From an uncultured Pelagibacteraceae bacterium (GTDB lineage: Bacteria > Pseudomonadota > Alphaproteobacteria > Pelagibacterales > Pelagibacteraceae), in contig CACHRX010000003.1 of NCBI GenBank assembly GCA_902582385.1, positions 1 to 64,000 of the forward strand: 64,000 nt of DNA, read 5' to 3'. The notes below the pieces were generated by a model. It made no database searches, was not told the origin of the DNA, and worked only from the letters and a program-made list of their open reading frames with translations. Of this stretch, positions 8,991-18,780 are shown piece by piece. Position numbers and translations under genes: made by a program. The first letter of the stretch is position 1; each line of letters begins with the position of its first letter.

Positions 8991-9425
8991 TTGAGTAGAA
9001 AAATTTCAGATAAAGATATCAAAGACTGGAAAAATTTTCTATCGAACAAAGAACCTTTACAAAATAAAGATACAGACTTTAAAAAAAATTTTTTTAATCA
9101 AACAAAGACTATTGACTTACATGGATACAGCTTAGAAAATGCAAATGAAACTATAAGAGATTTTATTAAAAAATCTTATGATGAAGGTATAAGTAAATTA
9201 TTAATTGTTACTGGAAAAGGGCTTCATTCTTTAAATGAAAAGGATCCATATGTATCAAAAAAATTGGGTATTTTGAAATATAGTGTGCCAGAATATATTA
9301 AAAATAACTTTGAATTAATGAAAATAATAAACAATATTGAAAGTGCAGAAATAAAAGATGGTGGAGATGGAGCCTTTTATATTTTTTTAAAAAAAAAAAA
9401 GAAAAAAATTTCTAAAAAATTATAA
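8991..9425 (+). CDS. Smr domain protein
   Basis: This is a small MutS-related (Smr) domain protein, a family that includes nucleic-acid nicking or cleaving enzymes. The 144 aa start at TTG directly after the stop of the Tim44-like gene. The motif [11 protein letters not shown] lies near residue 41, and the [11 protein letters not shown] core near 71-81. The C-terminus is a lysine run written in a long A tract. The stop overlaps the hslU stop by 6 bp (TTATAA serves both strands). The target of this protein is unknown. Confidence 0.85.
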   Translation: MSRKISDKDIKDWKNFLSNKEPLQNKDTDFKKNFFNQTKTIDLHGYSLENANETIRDFIKKSYDEGISKLLIVTGKGLHSLNEKDPYVSKKLGILKYSVPEYIKNNFELMKIINNIESAEIKDGGDGAFYIFLKKKKKKISKKL

Positions 9426-10790
9426 AATAAATTTTGATAAATCTGTATCTTTAACCAAACTATCTAAATTTTCATCGATATATTTTTTATTAATAATAAT
9501 TTTTTCTCCTGACCGATCAGTTGCTGTGAAACTTATCTCATCTAGTATTTTTTCAATTATAGTATGCAATCTTCTGGCCCCAATATTCTCGACTGTTGCG
9601 TTTACTTCCGAAGCTATATTAGCGATTGCTCCAATTCCATCTTCTGAAAATTCAAGATCAACATTTTCAGTTTTAAGTAATGCAACATATTGTTTAATTA
9701 AACTAAAATCTGGTTCTTTTAAAATTCGTTTAAAATCATCACTTGTTAGAGCTTCAAGCTCTACTCTTATAGGAAGTCTACCTTGTAATTCAGGAAGTAA
9801 ATCAGAAGGCTTAGCTAGTTGAAATGCACCCGAAGCTATAAATAAAATATGATCAGTTTTTATAGGCCCATATTTTGTACTTACAGTAGTTCCTTCAATT
9901 AAAGGTAATAAATCTCTTTGTACACCTTCTCTAGACACATCACCACCCACTCTATCAGTTCTTCCTGAAATTTTATCAATTTCATCTAAAAAAACTATCC
10001 CATTATTTTCTGTTGAAAGTTTAGCAGCTTTGATAATTTTATCTTGTTCAATTAATTTGTCGGATTCATCGTTAATTAATATTTCATGAGACTCTTTCAC
10101 TGACATTTTTTTCTTTTTCTCTTTATTTCCCATAGATTTTCCAAGCATCTCACCAATGTTAATCATTCCAACATTAGCGCCGGGCATTCCAGGAATTTCA
10201 AAAGAAGTATTATTTACTCCAGCATCATTCACTGCAATTTCAATTTCATTATCATCTAAATCTCCATTTCTTAATCTTTTTCTAAAACTTTCTCGGGTAG
10301 CTAAACTTGCTTTTTTTCCTACTAAGGCATCTAATACTTTTTCTTCAGCTGATTTTTGTGCTTTTGTGTAAACTTCTTTTCTTTTTTTAATTTTTTCCAT
10401 TGAAATTGCAATTTCAACTAAATCCCTTACAATTTGTTCTACATCTCTTCCAACATAACCAACTTCAGTGAATCTAGTTGCTTCCACTTTTACAAATGGC
10501 GCTTCAGCAAGTTTTGATAATCTTCTGGAAATTTCAGTTTTACCAACACCAGTAGGTCCAATCATAAGAATATTTTTTGGTAAAACCTCATTCTTCATTT
10601 CCCCCATAAGTGCTTGTCTTCTCCATCTATTTCTTAAAGCTACAGCAACAGCTTTTTTAGCTTTGTTTTGACCAACTACAAACCTGTCTAATTCTGAAAC
10701 TATTTCTCTTGGTGACAATGAACTCACTAAAAATTCATTTTCAGATTTTTTATCCTTAGGAACCAGAGGAGTTACATTTGATTTTTCCAT
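9420..10790 (-). CDS. hslU: ATP-dependent protease ATPase subunit HslU
   Basis: HslU (ClpY) unfolds substrates and feeds them to HslV in the cytoplasm. The 456 aa have Walker [14 protein letters not shown] near residues 73-85, Walker [11 protein letters not shown] near 265, and a C-terminal sensor and substrate region ending in LSKFIL. The C-terminus of HslU normally inserts into HslV. It abuts hslV with a 1 bp overlap in the order hslV-hslU on the minus strand. Its intermediate domain (about 100-240) is lysine-rich. Confidence 0.97.
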   Translation of the reverse strand: MEKSNVTPLVPKDKKSENEFLVSSLSPREIVSELDRFVVGQNKAKKAVAVALRNRWRRQALMGEMKNEVLPKNILMIGPTGVGKTEISRRLSKLAEAPFVKVEATRFTEVGYVGRDVEQIVRDLVEIAISMEKIKKRKEVYTKAQKSAEEKVLDALVGKKASLATRESFRKRLRNGDLDDNEIEIAVNDAGVNNTSFEIPGMPGANVGMINIGEMLGKSMGNKEKKKKMSVKESHEILINDESDKLIEQDKIIKAAKLSTENNGIVFLDEIDKISGRTDRVGGDVSREGVQRDLLPLIEGTTVSTKYGPIKTDHILFIASGAFQLAKPSDLLPELQGRLPIRVELEALTSDDFKRILKEPDFSLIKQYVALLKTENVDLEFSEDGIGAIANIASEVNATVENIGARRLHTIIEKILDEISFTATDRSGEKIIINKKYIDENLDSLVKDTDLSKFIL

Positions 10791-11305
10791 TATATTTTTT
10801 CAACTTTAATATTATTATTTGTAAAAACGCAAATTTCAGATGCTACTTCAATTGCTTTTTTAGCAACTTCTTCAGCGTTCATATTTGTTCCTAATAACAC
10901 TTTTCCAGCAGCTAAAGCGTAGTTACCTCCGGAGCCTATTCCTATTATATCCCCTTCAGGTTCAAGAACATCACCGGTTCCAGAAATTATATAACTATTT
11001 TCTTTATCTCCAATTGCCATTAACGCCTCAAGTCTTCTTAAATATTTATCAGTTCTCCAATCTTTTGCCAATTCCACTGCCGCTCTTGACAAGTTTCCAG
11101 CATGTTTTTCGATCTTTGCTTCCAATCTTTCAAATAAAGTTAATGCATCTGCTGTAGATCCTGCAAAACCAGCAACAACATCTCTTTTTTCAATTTTTCG
11201 AACCTTTGAGGCTGTACTTTTAACCACAGTATTTCCCATACTAACTTGACCGTCGCCTGCTACAACTACTTCGTTGTTTTTCCTTACTAATACAATTGTT
11301 GTCAT
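10790..11305 (-). CDS. hslV: ATP-dependent protease peptidase subunit HslV
   Basis: HslV (ClpQ) is the threonine peptidase of the HslUV complex. The 171 aa begin MTTIVLVRK, so Thr2 becomes the N-terminal nucleophile after Met removal. The proteasome-like [14 protein letters not shown] and [10 protein letters not shown] motifs are present. It is transcribed leftward with hslU, divergent from hisB across 92 bp. This hslUV/his arrangement recurs in alphaproteobacteria. Confidence 0.97.
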   Translation of the reverse strand: MTTIVLVRKNNEVVVAGDGQVSMGNTVVKSTASKVRKIEKRDVVAGFAGSTADALTLFERLEAKIEKHAGNLSRAAVELAKDWRTDKYLRRLEALMAIGDKENSYIISGTGDVLEPEGDIIGIGSGGNYALAAGKVLLGTNMNAEEVAKKAIEVASEICVFTNNNIKVEKI

Positions 11306-11357
11306 ATCTATTAAATGGATATTAATTTTGATAGTTCAAGTCCAGGTTTTAGTATTA

Positions 11358-11386
11358 TTGCCATAATTGAATAATATATGTATACC
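11358..11386 (+). promoter_or_regulatory. Candidate sigma-70 promoter for the his operon
   Basis: TTGCCA (11358-11363) and TATACC (11381-11386) are separated by 17 bp. Initiation about 7 bp downstream would leave only a few bases before the hisB ATG at 11398, and no Shine-Dalgarno sequence is visible. This is judged by eye only, and A/T-rich DNA produces many false promoters. Confidence 0.3.
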
Positions 11387-11397
11387 TCTTTTTATTT

Positions 11398-11988
11398 ATG
11401 AAACGTAAAGGTAAAATTAGCAGAAAAACAAAAGAGACCAGTGTAATCGTCGAACTTAATATTGATGGCAAGGGTAAGTATAAGATTAATACTGGAATAG
11501 GATTCCTTAACCATATGTTAGAGCAATTATCTAAACACTCATCTATTGATATGAATATAAAAGTCAAAGGTGATACTCATATAGATCTGCATCATACAAC
11601 TGAAGATTCTGGGATCGCAATAGGTGAAGCATTGAAAAAAGCTTTAAAGAAATCTGTTGGTATCAGAAGGTATGCGCATGCAATGATTCCAATGGATGAA
11701 ACTTTATCGCGTGTTGCAATTGATATTTCAAACAGACCTTATTTAATTTGGAAAGTTAATTTGAAAGTTGAAAAACTTGGTGAGATGGATACTGAACTTT
11801 TTAAAGAGTGGTTTCAAGCTTTTTCTCAAGCAGCAGGAATTACTTTACACGTCGAAAACATTTATGGTGATAATAGTCATCACATTATTGAGTCATGTTT
11901 TAAAGGATTGGCAAGATCATTAAGAACTGCATTAGAAATAGATCCAAGGAATAGAAAAACAATTCCATCTACTAAAGGTTCTTTATAA
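11398..11988 (+). CDS. hisB: Imidazoleglycerol-phosphate dehydratase
   Basis: HisB dehydrates imidazole glycerol phosphate to imidazole acetol phosphate in histidine synthesis. The 196 aa are the monofunctional form without a HisB-N phosphatase domain. The metal-binding motifs are [14 protein letters not shown] near residue 64 and [13 protein letters not shown] near 160. It heads a compact hisB-hisH-hisA-hisF-hisE group in one direction. The upstream 92 bp hold the promoters for this operon and for hslVU. Confidence 0.97.
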   Translation: MKRKGKISRKTKETSVIVELNIDGKGKYKINTGIGFLNHMLEQLSKHSSIDMNIKVKGDTHIDLHHTTEDSGIAIGEALKKALKKSVGIRRYAHAMIPMDETLSRVAIDISNRPYLIWKVNLKVEKLGEMDTELFKEWFQAFSQAAGITLHVENIYGDNSHHIIESCFKGLARSLRTALEIDPRNRKTIPSTKGSL

Positions 11989-11993
11989 GTTTA

Positions 11994-12620
11994 ATGAATA
12001 TTACAATTGTTGATTATAGTTCGGGCAATATAAGCTCGGTAATAAACTCTTTTAAAGAAGTTGCTAAGGATAAAGTAAATATTGAGGTAACTTCTGAACT
12101 AAATAAGATTAAATTGAGCGATAAAGTAGTTTTACCGGGGCAGGGCTCTTTTAAGAGCTGTGTAGGTGCTTTAAAGAAAATTAAGGGTCTTGAAGATACA
12201 CTTAATGAATTTGCAATTAATAATAAGAAACCACTTCTTGGAATATGTGTTGGATTACAAATGTTTGCAGATATAGGATATGAGGAGACTGAAACCAAAG
12301 GTTTAGGTTGGATATCAGGTAACGTTTCTAAAATAAATAATCAAAATGGAAATTATAAACTTCCTCATATTGGCTGGAATCAAATCAACATTCTTAAAGA
12401 TAGTAAAATTTTTAAAGATATAGAGAATAATTCTCATATGTATTTTGTGCATAGTTATGAGTTTATTCCAAAAGATAAAAATGTAGTTTCTGCGACAACA
12501 GATTATTCATCAAATATTGTTTGCTCTGTCGAAAAAGAAAATATCTTTGGAACCCAATTTCACCCTGAAAAGAGTGATAAAATTGGACTAAAAATAATAG
12601 ATAACTTTATGAATTTATAA
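11994..12620 (+). CDS. hisH: Imidazole glycerol phosphate synthase, glutaminase subunit
   Basis: HisH releases ammonia from glutamine and passes it to HisF. The 208 aa show the class I amidotransferase triad: the nucleophile in LLGICVGLQMFAD near residue 85, and His and Glu in GTQFHPEKSD near 190. It starts 5 bp after hisB and abuts hisA directly. The oxyanion strand PGQGSFKSC is present. Confidence 0.97.
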   Translation: MNITIVDYSSGNISSVINSFKEVAKDKVNIEVTSELNKIKLSDKVVLPGQGSFKSCVGALKKIKGLEDTLNEFAINNKKPLLGICVGLQMFADIGYEETETKGLGWISGNVSKINNQNGNYKLPHIGWNQINILKDSKIFKDIENNSHMYFVHSYEFIPKDKNVVSATTDYSSNIVCSVEKENIFGTQFHPEKSDKIGLKIIDNFMNL

Positions 12621-13337
12621 ATGAAAATATTTCCAGCAATAGATATTAAAGACAAAAAGTGTGTGAGGTTAGTCAAAGGAGACTTTGATAATAAAACTGA
12701 ATATAAAATGTCACCATTTGAACAAGCTGAAAAATATAAAGATCATGGATTTAAAAATTTACACATTGTTGATCTTGATGGAGCTTTAACTGGTAAAACA
12801 ATAAATCTAGGTATTATTCAAGATATAGTTTATAAATTCAATTTAAAGGTTGAGATAGGTGGTGGTATTAGAAATCTTGACAGTATTCAAAAATATATCG
12901 ATGTGGGTGTTGATAAAGTAATTTTAGGTAGTGCTGCTATAAAAGATAAAGATTTTTTAAAAAAAGCGTGTGAAAAATTTCCAAACAAAATTGCTTTAGG
13001 CCTAGATGCTAAAAAAGGTTATTTATCTGTATCTGGGTGGAAGGAAAATTCTAATCAATCGACTATGGATTACTTAAAGGAAGTTAATGATTATGGTGTT
13101 AGCAGATTAATCTATACTGATATTAATCGTGATGGAATGAAGCAAAGCCCAAATTTTGATGAAACATCAAAAGTTGCCGAGAAATCAAATTGTCCTGTTA
13201 TTATTTCTGGTGGAGTTTCATCATTAGAAGACATTAAAATAGCAAAAACATTGCAAAATATTGAAGGTATAATAGTTGGTAAAGCTATTTATGATGGTGA
13301 TATTCAATTAGAGGAATTAGTGAAAGAAGATGCTTAA
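12621..13337 (+). CDS. hisA: ProFAR isomerase
   Basis: HisA isomerises ProFAR to PRFAR with a (beta/alpha)8 barrel. The 238 aa have the catalytic Asp in FPAIDIKD (residue 8) and the second in TDINRDGM, plus the phosphate sites GGGIRN and SGGVSS. It resembles HisF in fold, as expected. It abuts hisH directly and overlaps hisF by 8 bp. Confidence 0.97.
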   Translation: MKIFPAIDIKDKKCVRLVKGDFDNKTEYKMSPFEQAEKYKDHGFKNLHIVDLDGALTGKTINLGIIQDIVYKFNLKVEIGGGIRNLDSIQKYIDVGVDKVILGSAAIKDKDFLKKACEKFPNKIALGLDAKKGYLSVSGWKENSNQSTMDYLKEVNDYGVSRLIYTDINRDGMKQSPNFDETSKVAEKSNCPVIISGGVSSLEDIKIAKTLQNIEGIIVGKAIYDGDIQLEELVKEDA

Positions 13338-14085
13338 AAATAGAATAATTCCTTGTTTAGATGTTAAGAATGGACGTGTAGTTAAAGGTATCAACTTTGT
13401 AGATTTAAAAGATGCAGGAGATCCTGTTGAACAAGCCAAAATTTATAGTGATGGTGGAGCAGATGAAATTTGTTTTTTAGATATAACAGCATCTAACGAA
13501 AATAGAGATATTATTTATGATGTTGTAGAAAAAACTTCAAAAAAGTGTTTTGTTCCCTTAACAGTCGGTGGAGGAGTTAGAAGTATAGAAGATATAAATA
13601 AACTACTCAATTGTGGTGCCGATAAAGTTTCTATAAATACAGCTGCAGTAGAAAATTCAAAAATTGTTATTGATAGTTCAAAAAAATTTGGATCCCAATG
13701 TATTGTTGTTGCAATTGATGCAAAAAAAAATGGAGATAAATGGGAAGTTTTTACTTACGGAGGCAGGAATAATAGTGGTATAGATGCTTTGGATTACGCA
13801 AAAAAAATGGAAGAATATGGCGCTGGAGAATTATTAATAACTTCTATGGATAGAGATGGAACTCAAGTTGGTTACGATATTGAATTAATGTCAAAAATTT
13901 CTTCTAAAGTAAATATTCCAGTAATAGCCTCAGGAGGTGTTGGTAATTTAGATCATTTAGTTGATGGAATTAAATTAGGGAAGGCCAGTGCAGTTCTCGC
14001 AGCATCTATTTTTCATTACGGGAAACATTCAGTAAAAGAAGCGAAGGAATATTTGGACTCAAAAGGAATACCTGTTAGAATTTAA
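13330..14085 (+). CDS. hisF: Imidazole glycerol phosphate synthase, cyclase subunit
   Basis: HisF uses ammonia from HisH to convert PRFAR into imidazole glycerol phosphate and AICAR. The 251 aa include [16 protein letters not shown] at the N-terminus with the catalytic Asp near residue 11, GGGVRS near 82 and SMDRDGT with the second Asp. The released AICAR is a purine intermediate used by PurH, whose gene is at 21-22.5 kb. It overlaps hisA by 8 bp. Confidence 0.97.
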   Translation: MLKNRIIPCLDVKNGRVVKGINFVDLKDAGDPVEQAKIYSDGGADEICFLDITASNENRDIIYDVVEKTSKKCFVPLTVGGGVRSIEDINKLLNCGADKVSINTAAVENSKIVIDSSKKFGSQCIVVAIDAKKNGDKWEVFTYGGRNNSGIDALDYAKKMEEYGAGELLITSMDRDGTQVGYDIELMSKISSKVNIPVIASGGVGNLDHLVDGIKLGKASAVLAASIFHYGKHSVKEAKEYLDSKGIPVRI

Positions 14086-14086
14086 T

Positions 14087-14359
14087 ATGCTTAATACTTT
14101 GGAAAGTTTGTTTAATCTTGCTAGAGAAAGAAAGAAATCCCCTATAGATGACTCTTACACAAATAAGTTACTTAGTGATAAATCTTTAAGTAAAAAAAAA
14201 GTCCTAGAGGAAATTAATGAACTAATTGAGGCGGTTGACAACGACTCAAATAAAATTCATGAGGCTGCAGATGTTTTTTATCATTTAATAATGTACCTAG
14301 AGGCGAATGATATAAAAGTAGAAGATATTATGAATGAACTTAATAAAAGAAAAAAATGA
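14087..14359 (+). CDS. hisE: Phosphoribosyl-ATP pyrophosphatase
   Basis: HisE hydrolyses phosphoribosyl-ATP to phosphoribosyl-AMP in the second step of histidine synthesis. The 90 aa are a small all-alpha MazG-like fold, with the metal-binding pattern EEINELIEAV and EAADVFYHLIMYL. It follows hisF by 1 bp and overlaps the HIT gene by 4 bp. hisG, hisI, hisD and hisC are not in the window. Confidence 0.95.
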   Translation: MLNTLESLFNLARERKKSPIDDSYTNKLLSDKSLSKKKVLEEINELIEAVDNDSNKIHEAADVFYHLIMYLEANDIKVEDIMNELNKRKK

Positions 14360-14721
14360 GTTACGATGATAATAATATTTTTGCTAAAATTTTAAGAGGA
14401 GAAATACCCTGTAAAAAGATTTACGAAGATAATTTTGTATTATCATTTTATGATATAAATCCTCAAAAAAAAATTCATGCTTTAGTAATACCAAAAGGTA
14501 AATATGTTGATCTTGATGACTTTAGTATAAATGCGTCATCAGATGAGATGGTGGGCTTATTAAAAGGAATAAACACTGTTGCTAAAAAACTTAAAATTTC
14601 TGTTGATACAGGAAAAGGTTATAGGGCTCTGGCAAATATTAGTGAGGATGGAGGCCAAGAGGTGCCACATTTACATTTCCACTTATTTGGAGGTGAAAAA
14701 GTAGGTAAAATGGTTGAGTGA
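14356..14721 (+). CDS. HIT family nucleotide-binding protein (HinT-like)
   Basis: Histidine-triad proteins hydrolyse nucleoside phosphoramidates and related AMP conjugates. The 121 aa have the N-terminal IFAKILRGEIPCKKIYED signature and the catalytic triad motif HLHFHLFGG near residue 105. A HIT gene after hisE is a common alphaproteobacterial arrangement. It overlaps hisE and the next gene by 4 bp each, so it sits inside the his operon. Confidence 0.93.
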   Translation: MSYDDNNIFAKILRGEIPCKKIYEDNFVLSFYDINPQKKIHALVIPKGKYVDLDDFSINASSDEMVGLLKGINTVAKKLKISVDTGKGYRALANISEDGGQEVPHLHFHLFGGEKVGKMVE

Positions 14722-15218
14722 AAAAAGTTAAAAGAAATTATTTAGAAATAAATTTTTTAAAGGATTTAAAAGAGTCCCCTCCTTTTTCAAAGAATTATTC
14801 AGTTACTCTTGTAGATCCAACTGATTTTCAACTTAATAAATTTTTTTATAAAACTATTGGAAAAAAACACCATTGGGTAGATCGTTTAGTTTGGACTCAA
14901 AAACAATGGATTGATTATGTCTCAGATAAAAATGTAAAAACTTATGTTTTAAAAAATGAAAAAGAATTAGCAGGTTATTTCGAGCTTATTTTACATTCAG
15001 AAAAAGATGAAGTTGAGATAGCTTATTTAGGACTATTAGAAGAATATCAAAACAAGAGATTAGGTTCGTATTTATTATCAGTGGCTATCAAAAATTCATT
15101 TTTGAATAAACCAAAAAGAGTTTGGGTACATACTTGTTCTTTAGATCACAAAAATGCATTAAATAATTATTTGTCTAGAGGTATGAAAATTTTTATGACA
15201 AAAACTGCTGAAATTTGA
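14718..15218 (+). CDS. GNAT family N-acetyltransferase
   Basis: The 166 aa protein fits the GNAT acetyl-CoA-dependent transferases. VEIAYLGLLEEYQNKRLGSYLL near residues 108-129 is the acetyl-CoA pyrophosphate-binding motif A (the QNKRLGS loop). The start is GTG in a GTGA overlap with the HIT gene. The substrate is unknown. A histidine-operon location does not by itself argue for a role in histidine synthesis. Confidence 0.85.
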   Translation: MKKVKRNYLEINFLKDLKESPPFSKNYSVTLVDPTDFQLNKFFYKTIGKKHHWVDRLVWTQKQWIDYVSDKNVKTYVLKNEKELAGYFELILHSEKDEVEIAYLGLLEEYQNKRLGSYLLSVAIKNSFLNKPKRVWVHTCSLDHKNALNNYLSRGMKIFMTKTAEI

Positions 15219-15232
15219 TAACCGTATATTTT

Positions 15233-16090
15233 ATGGGAGTATTTAGGAAAATTAGAGATTTTATAACTTTTAGAAATTATAGAAAAAGAAATGACAGGGT
15301 AGCAAATTATCTAAAAGATATTAGGGAATTGATTTTGAATGATCAACAAGATTTAATTATAAGCCAAAGCAAAAATCCTCTCAATAAGTATGGTAAAAAA
15401 TTTTTTTCTCAGTCTGATGAAGACGGAATTACAATTGAAATAATAAAAAGAATTAATTGTTTAAAAGGGGGGACTTTCATTGAATTTGGTGTTGGAGATG
15501 GAACAGAAAATAATACCCTAATTTTGAAAGCTTTGGGCTGGAAGGGTTTTTGGGTTGGGAATGAAAAATTAAAGATTAATTATAATAATTCAAAAAATTT
15601 TTCATATATTCAAAGTTTTGTAGATTTAGAAAATATTATTGATTTACTAAAAAAAGGTTTAGCTTCTATAGGAGATGACCAAATAGATATTATTTCAATA
15701 GATTTAGATGGAAACGATTATTACTTTTTAGAGGAAATAATTAAGAATAATTTTAAACCAAAATTATTTATAGTGGAGTACAATGGAAAATTTCCACCTC
15801 CAATTAAATGGCAAATTGAATACAAAAAAGATCACAAGTGGAAGGGAGACGATTATTTTGGTGCATCTTTGTCGACTTACGATAATTTCTTTGAAAAAAA
15901 TGGTTATAAACTTATATGTTGTAATGCCCATACAGGTGCGAATGCTTATTTTATAAAAAAAGAATTTTTTAATTTGTTTAATGAAGTACCGGATAAAATT
16001 GAAGATATATATATGAAACCAAGATATATGCTAAATAATTATTTAAGATTTCCAATTTCTTTAAAAACTATTAATAAATTTTTTAGTTAG
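15233..16090 (+). CDS. FkbM-like methyltransferase family protein
   Basis: About 285 aa with a methyltransferase-like fold. FIEFGVGDGTENN (residues about 83-95) is the SAM-binding glycine loop, and IDIISIDLDGNDYYFLEEI resembles the FkbM-family acidic strand. I chose ATG at 15233 over an upstream TTG at 15215 that would overlap the GNAT gene. These proteins often act on sugars or polysaccharide precursors, but the substrate is not evident here. The stop overlaps the convergent lolA stop by 8 bp. Confidence 0.65.
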   Translation: MGVFRKIRDFITFRNYRKRNDRVANYLKDIRELILNDQQDLIISQSKNPLNKYGKKFFSQSDEDGITIEIIKRINCLKGGTFIEFGVGDGTENNTLILKALGWKGFWVGNEKLKINYNNSKNFSYIQSFVDLENIIDLLKKGLASIGDDQIDIISIDLDGNDYYFLEEIIKNNFKPKLFIVEYNGKFPPPIKWQIEYKKDHKWKGDDYFGASLSTYDNFFEKNGYKLICCNAHTGANAYFIKKEFFNLFNEVPDKIEDIYMKPRYMLNNYLRFPISLKTINKFFS

Positions 16091-16628
16091 TGGGTAAAAG
16101 AAAAATATTTTTATTTATTTGTTTGTTTTTAATAAAAGAAGACAAGTAGGTAATACTTAAATTTTGATATATATCAACTGTTTGCCACCCAATTAGATTA
16201 TATGTATCTCTATCAAAAAAAATATTTATTTCATTTTCATTTTCAAAAAATTTGTAATTTATAAATTTATTATTTATATTTTTGAATTCAAGATTTTCAA
16301 TTTTACTAAGTAAATATTTTTTATCTAAAATTTGACTCAGAGGGGTTTTGTCTATTGGATAGATGTAGTAGCTACTTGAAGTTTTGATAACTAATGATTT
16401 TCCATTAGATACCATAATTTTTTGGTTCCCTAAGTCATATTTACAATAAATCTTTTTTGGATATTCTAGAATACAATTACCTTTTTCAGTTTTCCCACCG
16501 ATATTTTGCTCAAACTCAAAAGTAAGATTATCAATATTTTCAAGATTTTGAATTATATTTTCTTTTATTGACGCCCTAGTGTCTGTAAAAGAAAATATTA
16601 TAAAAAAAAGGATAAAAAATTTTTTCAT
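16083..16628 (-). CDS. lolA: Outer-membrane lipoprotein carrier LolA
   Basis: LolA carries lipoproteins across the periplasm from LolCDE to the outer membrane. The 181 aa start with a signal peptide (MKKFFILFFIIFSFTDTRAS, cleavage near 19-20). The mature part has the LolA pattern NLENIDNLTFEFEQNIGGKTEKG, then DRDTYNLIGWQTVDIYQNLS. It lies 1 bp from ftsK on the same strand, the alphaproteobacterial ftsK-lolA order. Confidence 0.88.
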   Translation of the reverse strand: MKKFFILFFIIFSFTDTRASIKENIIQNLENIDNLTFEFEQNIGGKTEKGNCILEYPKKIYCKYDLGNQKIMVSNGKSLVIKTSSSYYIYPIDKTPLSQILDKKYLLSKIENLEFKNINNKFINYKFFENENEINIFFDRDTYNLIGWQTVDIYQNLSITYLSSFIKNKQINKNIFLLPTN

Positions 16629-18751
16629 TATAGAACATCTCTTTTTCCAACATGATTTGCTTTGCTTACAATTCCATCAACCTCCATCATATCAATTATT
16701 CTTGCTGCACGATTATAACCAATTTGAAGTTTTCTTTGAAGAAAAGATGTTGAAGCCTTTCCCTCTGATCTTATTATTTCTACCGCTGTTTGATAAAGCT
16801 CATCTTTATCACCCTGATTTGGTGATTTCTCACTAATTTCTTTTTCATCAACATAATTTAAAATTTCATCTACATAATCTGGTTCAGCTTGAGATCTTAA
16901 AAAGTTATTTATTTTTTCAATTTCATTATCAGATACAAAAGGGGCATGAATTCTAAGAATCCTATTTGCTGAAGACATATATAACATATCTCCTTTACCC
17001 AATAATTGTTCAGCTCCTTGTTCCCCTAAAATTGTTCTACTGTCTATTTTTGAAGTCACTTGAAAAGAAATTCTGGTTGGAAAATTTGCTTTAATAGTCC
17101 CGGTAATGACATCCACACTTGGCCTTTGAGTAGCCATAATAATATGAATGCCAGCTGCTCTAGCCATTTGAGATAATTTTTGAATATAGTTCTCTATTTC
17201 TTTACTTGCCACAAGCATTAGATCAGACATTTCATCTACAACAACCACTATATAAGGCATAGGAAGTTTATGTTTAGTATTATAACTATCAATATTTCTA
17301 ACACCTTCTTTTGTCATCAACCTATACCTACTTTCCATTTCTTTTACGACCCAGCCTAATACTGAGGCAGCTTTTTTAGCTTCAGTAATAACAGGACATA
17401 ATAAATGTGGAATACCTTCATAAGCCGAGAGCTCTAACATTTTAGGATCAATCAAGATAAATTTACATTTGTCTGGAGTATGTCTGTAAAGAAGTGATAA
17501 AATTATTGTATTAATGCAAACTGATTTTCCTGATCCAGTAGTACCAGCAATTAGCAAATGTGGCATTGAAGCTAAATCCCCAATAATTGGATTTCCTGAA
17601 ATATTTTTTCCTAACGCTACAGGGAGTTTTATTTCTCTTTTCTTAAAGTCAGTATTATTTAAAATTTCACTTAAGTAAACATTTTCTCTAGAATTATTTG
17701 GCAATTCAATACCTACCGTATTACTACCAGAAATAGTTGCAATTCTGGCTGATTCTGAACTTGTATTTCTAGCAATATCATCTGAAAGATTTACAATTTT
17801 AGAAACTTTTACACCAGGAGCTGGTTCAAATTCATTTAAAGTAACCACTGGACCTCTGCTAACTTTTTTAATATTTCCATTGACACCAAAATCTAATAAA
17901 ATTTTTTCAAGAAATTTAGGATCATATGCTTCCTCATTATTTAAATCCCTGTTTTCTCTTTTGTCTATTTTTTTTAATAATTCTAAGTTTGGCAATCTAA
18001 ATTTCATTTTTTCACTTTCTTTAATTTTATCAGCTTTAATGAAAGGTAAATCTTCTTGAATTAAATTTTTAATTTCATCTTGAGGTATATATTCTTCAAT
18101 TATTTCACTTTTATCAGTATAGTTTTTACTTTGATTTTTATTTTTTAAATCAAATATGATTTTTAGAAATCCCCAAAATTTTCTTGGACTAAAGTTTACA
18201 CTTACTAAAAATAAAATAATAATTAAAATAATTAAAAAATAGTAAGCAATTTGATTATTTAGATTAATTAAATTTTGTAGAAAAGTGTTATTTAGATAAT
18301 TTCCAATGAACCCACCATTGCCATTTATATAAAGGCTAAAGGCGCTTTTATAAAAAAAACTAAAAAATAATGATCCAAAAATAGAATACAAAATGAGAAA
18401 AAAAGCATTCTCAACTATTAAAAAAAAATCTTTACTTCTAAAAATATTAATACCTGTAAAAATAAAAGTGAAAGATACAAGATATGAAATTAGACCAATT
18501 GATTGAAGAAAAAGATCTGATACATAACTTCCCTGAAATCCAAGTAAATTTTTAATTTCTGTATTTTTAGGAAAAATAAAATTAGGATCTTCGGGGGAAT
18601 ATGAAATCAGAGCAATAAATAGTAAAATTCCAAAGCATATTATTATAATACCAAATGCTTCTATTAGTCTATGAATTGAGAATTGTAATGCAGTATTAGC
18701 TATCTTTTTAATATTCATATTTAAAAAATCTAATTTATCACTTTGTATCAT
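16628..18751 (-). CDS. ftsK: DNA translocase FtsK
   Basis: FtsK is the membrane-anchored motor that pumps DNA to the division septum for chromosome dimer resolution. The 707 aa have four N-terminal membrane segments (within about residues 25-190), a short charged linker, then the RecA-like motor with Walker A IAGTTGSGKSVCINT near residue 405. A C-terminal winged-helix gamma domain (about 640-705, TSFLQRKLQIGYNRAARIIDMME) reads KOPS. The linker is much shorter than in E. coli. Met12 is an alternative start. It precedes lolA. Confidence 0.96.
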   Translation of the reverse strand: MIQSDKLDFLNMNIKKIANTALQFSIHRLIEAFGIIIICFGILLFIALISYSPEDPNFIFPKNTEIKNLLGFQGSYVSDLFLQSIGLISYLVSFTFIFTGINIFRSKDFFLIVENAFFLILYSIFGSLFFSFFYKSAFSLYINGNGGFIGNYLNNTFLQNLINLNNQIAYYFLIILIIILFLVSVNFSPRKFWGFLKIIFDLKNKNQSKNYTDKSEIIEEYIPQDEIKNLIQEDLPFIKADKIKESEKMKFRLPNLELLKKIDKRENRDLNNEEAYDPKFLEKILLDFGVNGNIKKVSRGPVVTLNEFEPAPGVKVSKIVNLSDDIARNTSSESARIATISGSNTVGIELPNNSRENVYLSEILNNTDFKKREIKLPVALGKNISGNPIIGDLASMPHLLIAGTTGSGKSVCINTIILSLLYRHTPDKCKFILIDPKMLELSAYEGIPHLLCPVITEAKKAASVLGWVVKEMESRYRLMTKEGVRNIDSYNTKHKLPMPYIVVVVDEMSDLMLVASKEIENYIQKLSQMARAAGIHIIMATQRPSVDVITGTIKANFPTRISFQVTSKIDSRTILGEQGAEQLLGKGDMLYMSSANRILRIHAPFVSDNEIEKINNFLRSQAEPDYVDEILNYVDEKEISEKSPNQGDKDELYQTAVEIIRSEGKASTSFLQRKLQIGYNRAARIIDMMEVDGIVSKANHVGKRDVL

Positions 18752-18780
18752 CTAATTTTTATTGTTAAAATTAATTTGTT

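Noticed and set aside
9385-9420. Long A tract at the end of smr, considered as a programmed slippage site
   Set aside because: The zero frame simply adds lysines and stops normally at TAA. A tracts of this kind are common in lysine-rich proteins of this genome.
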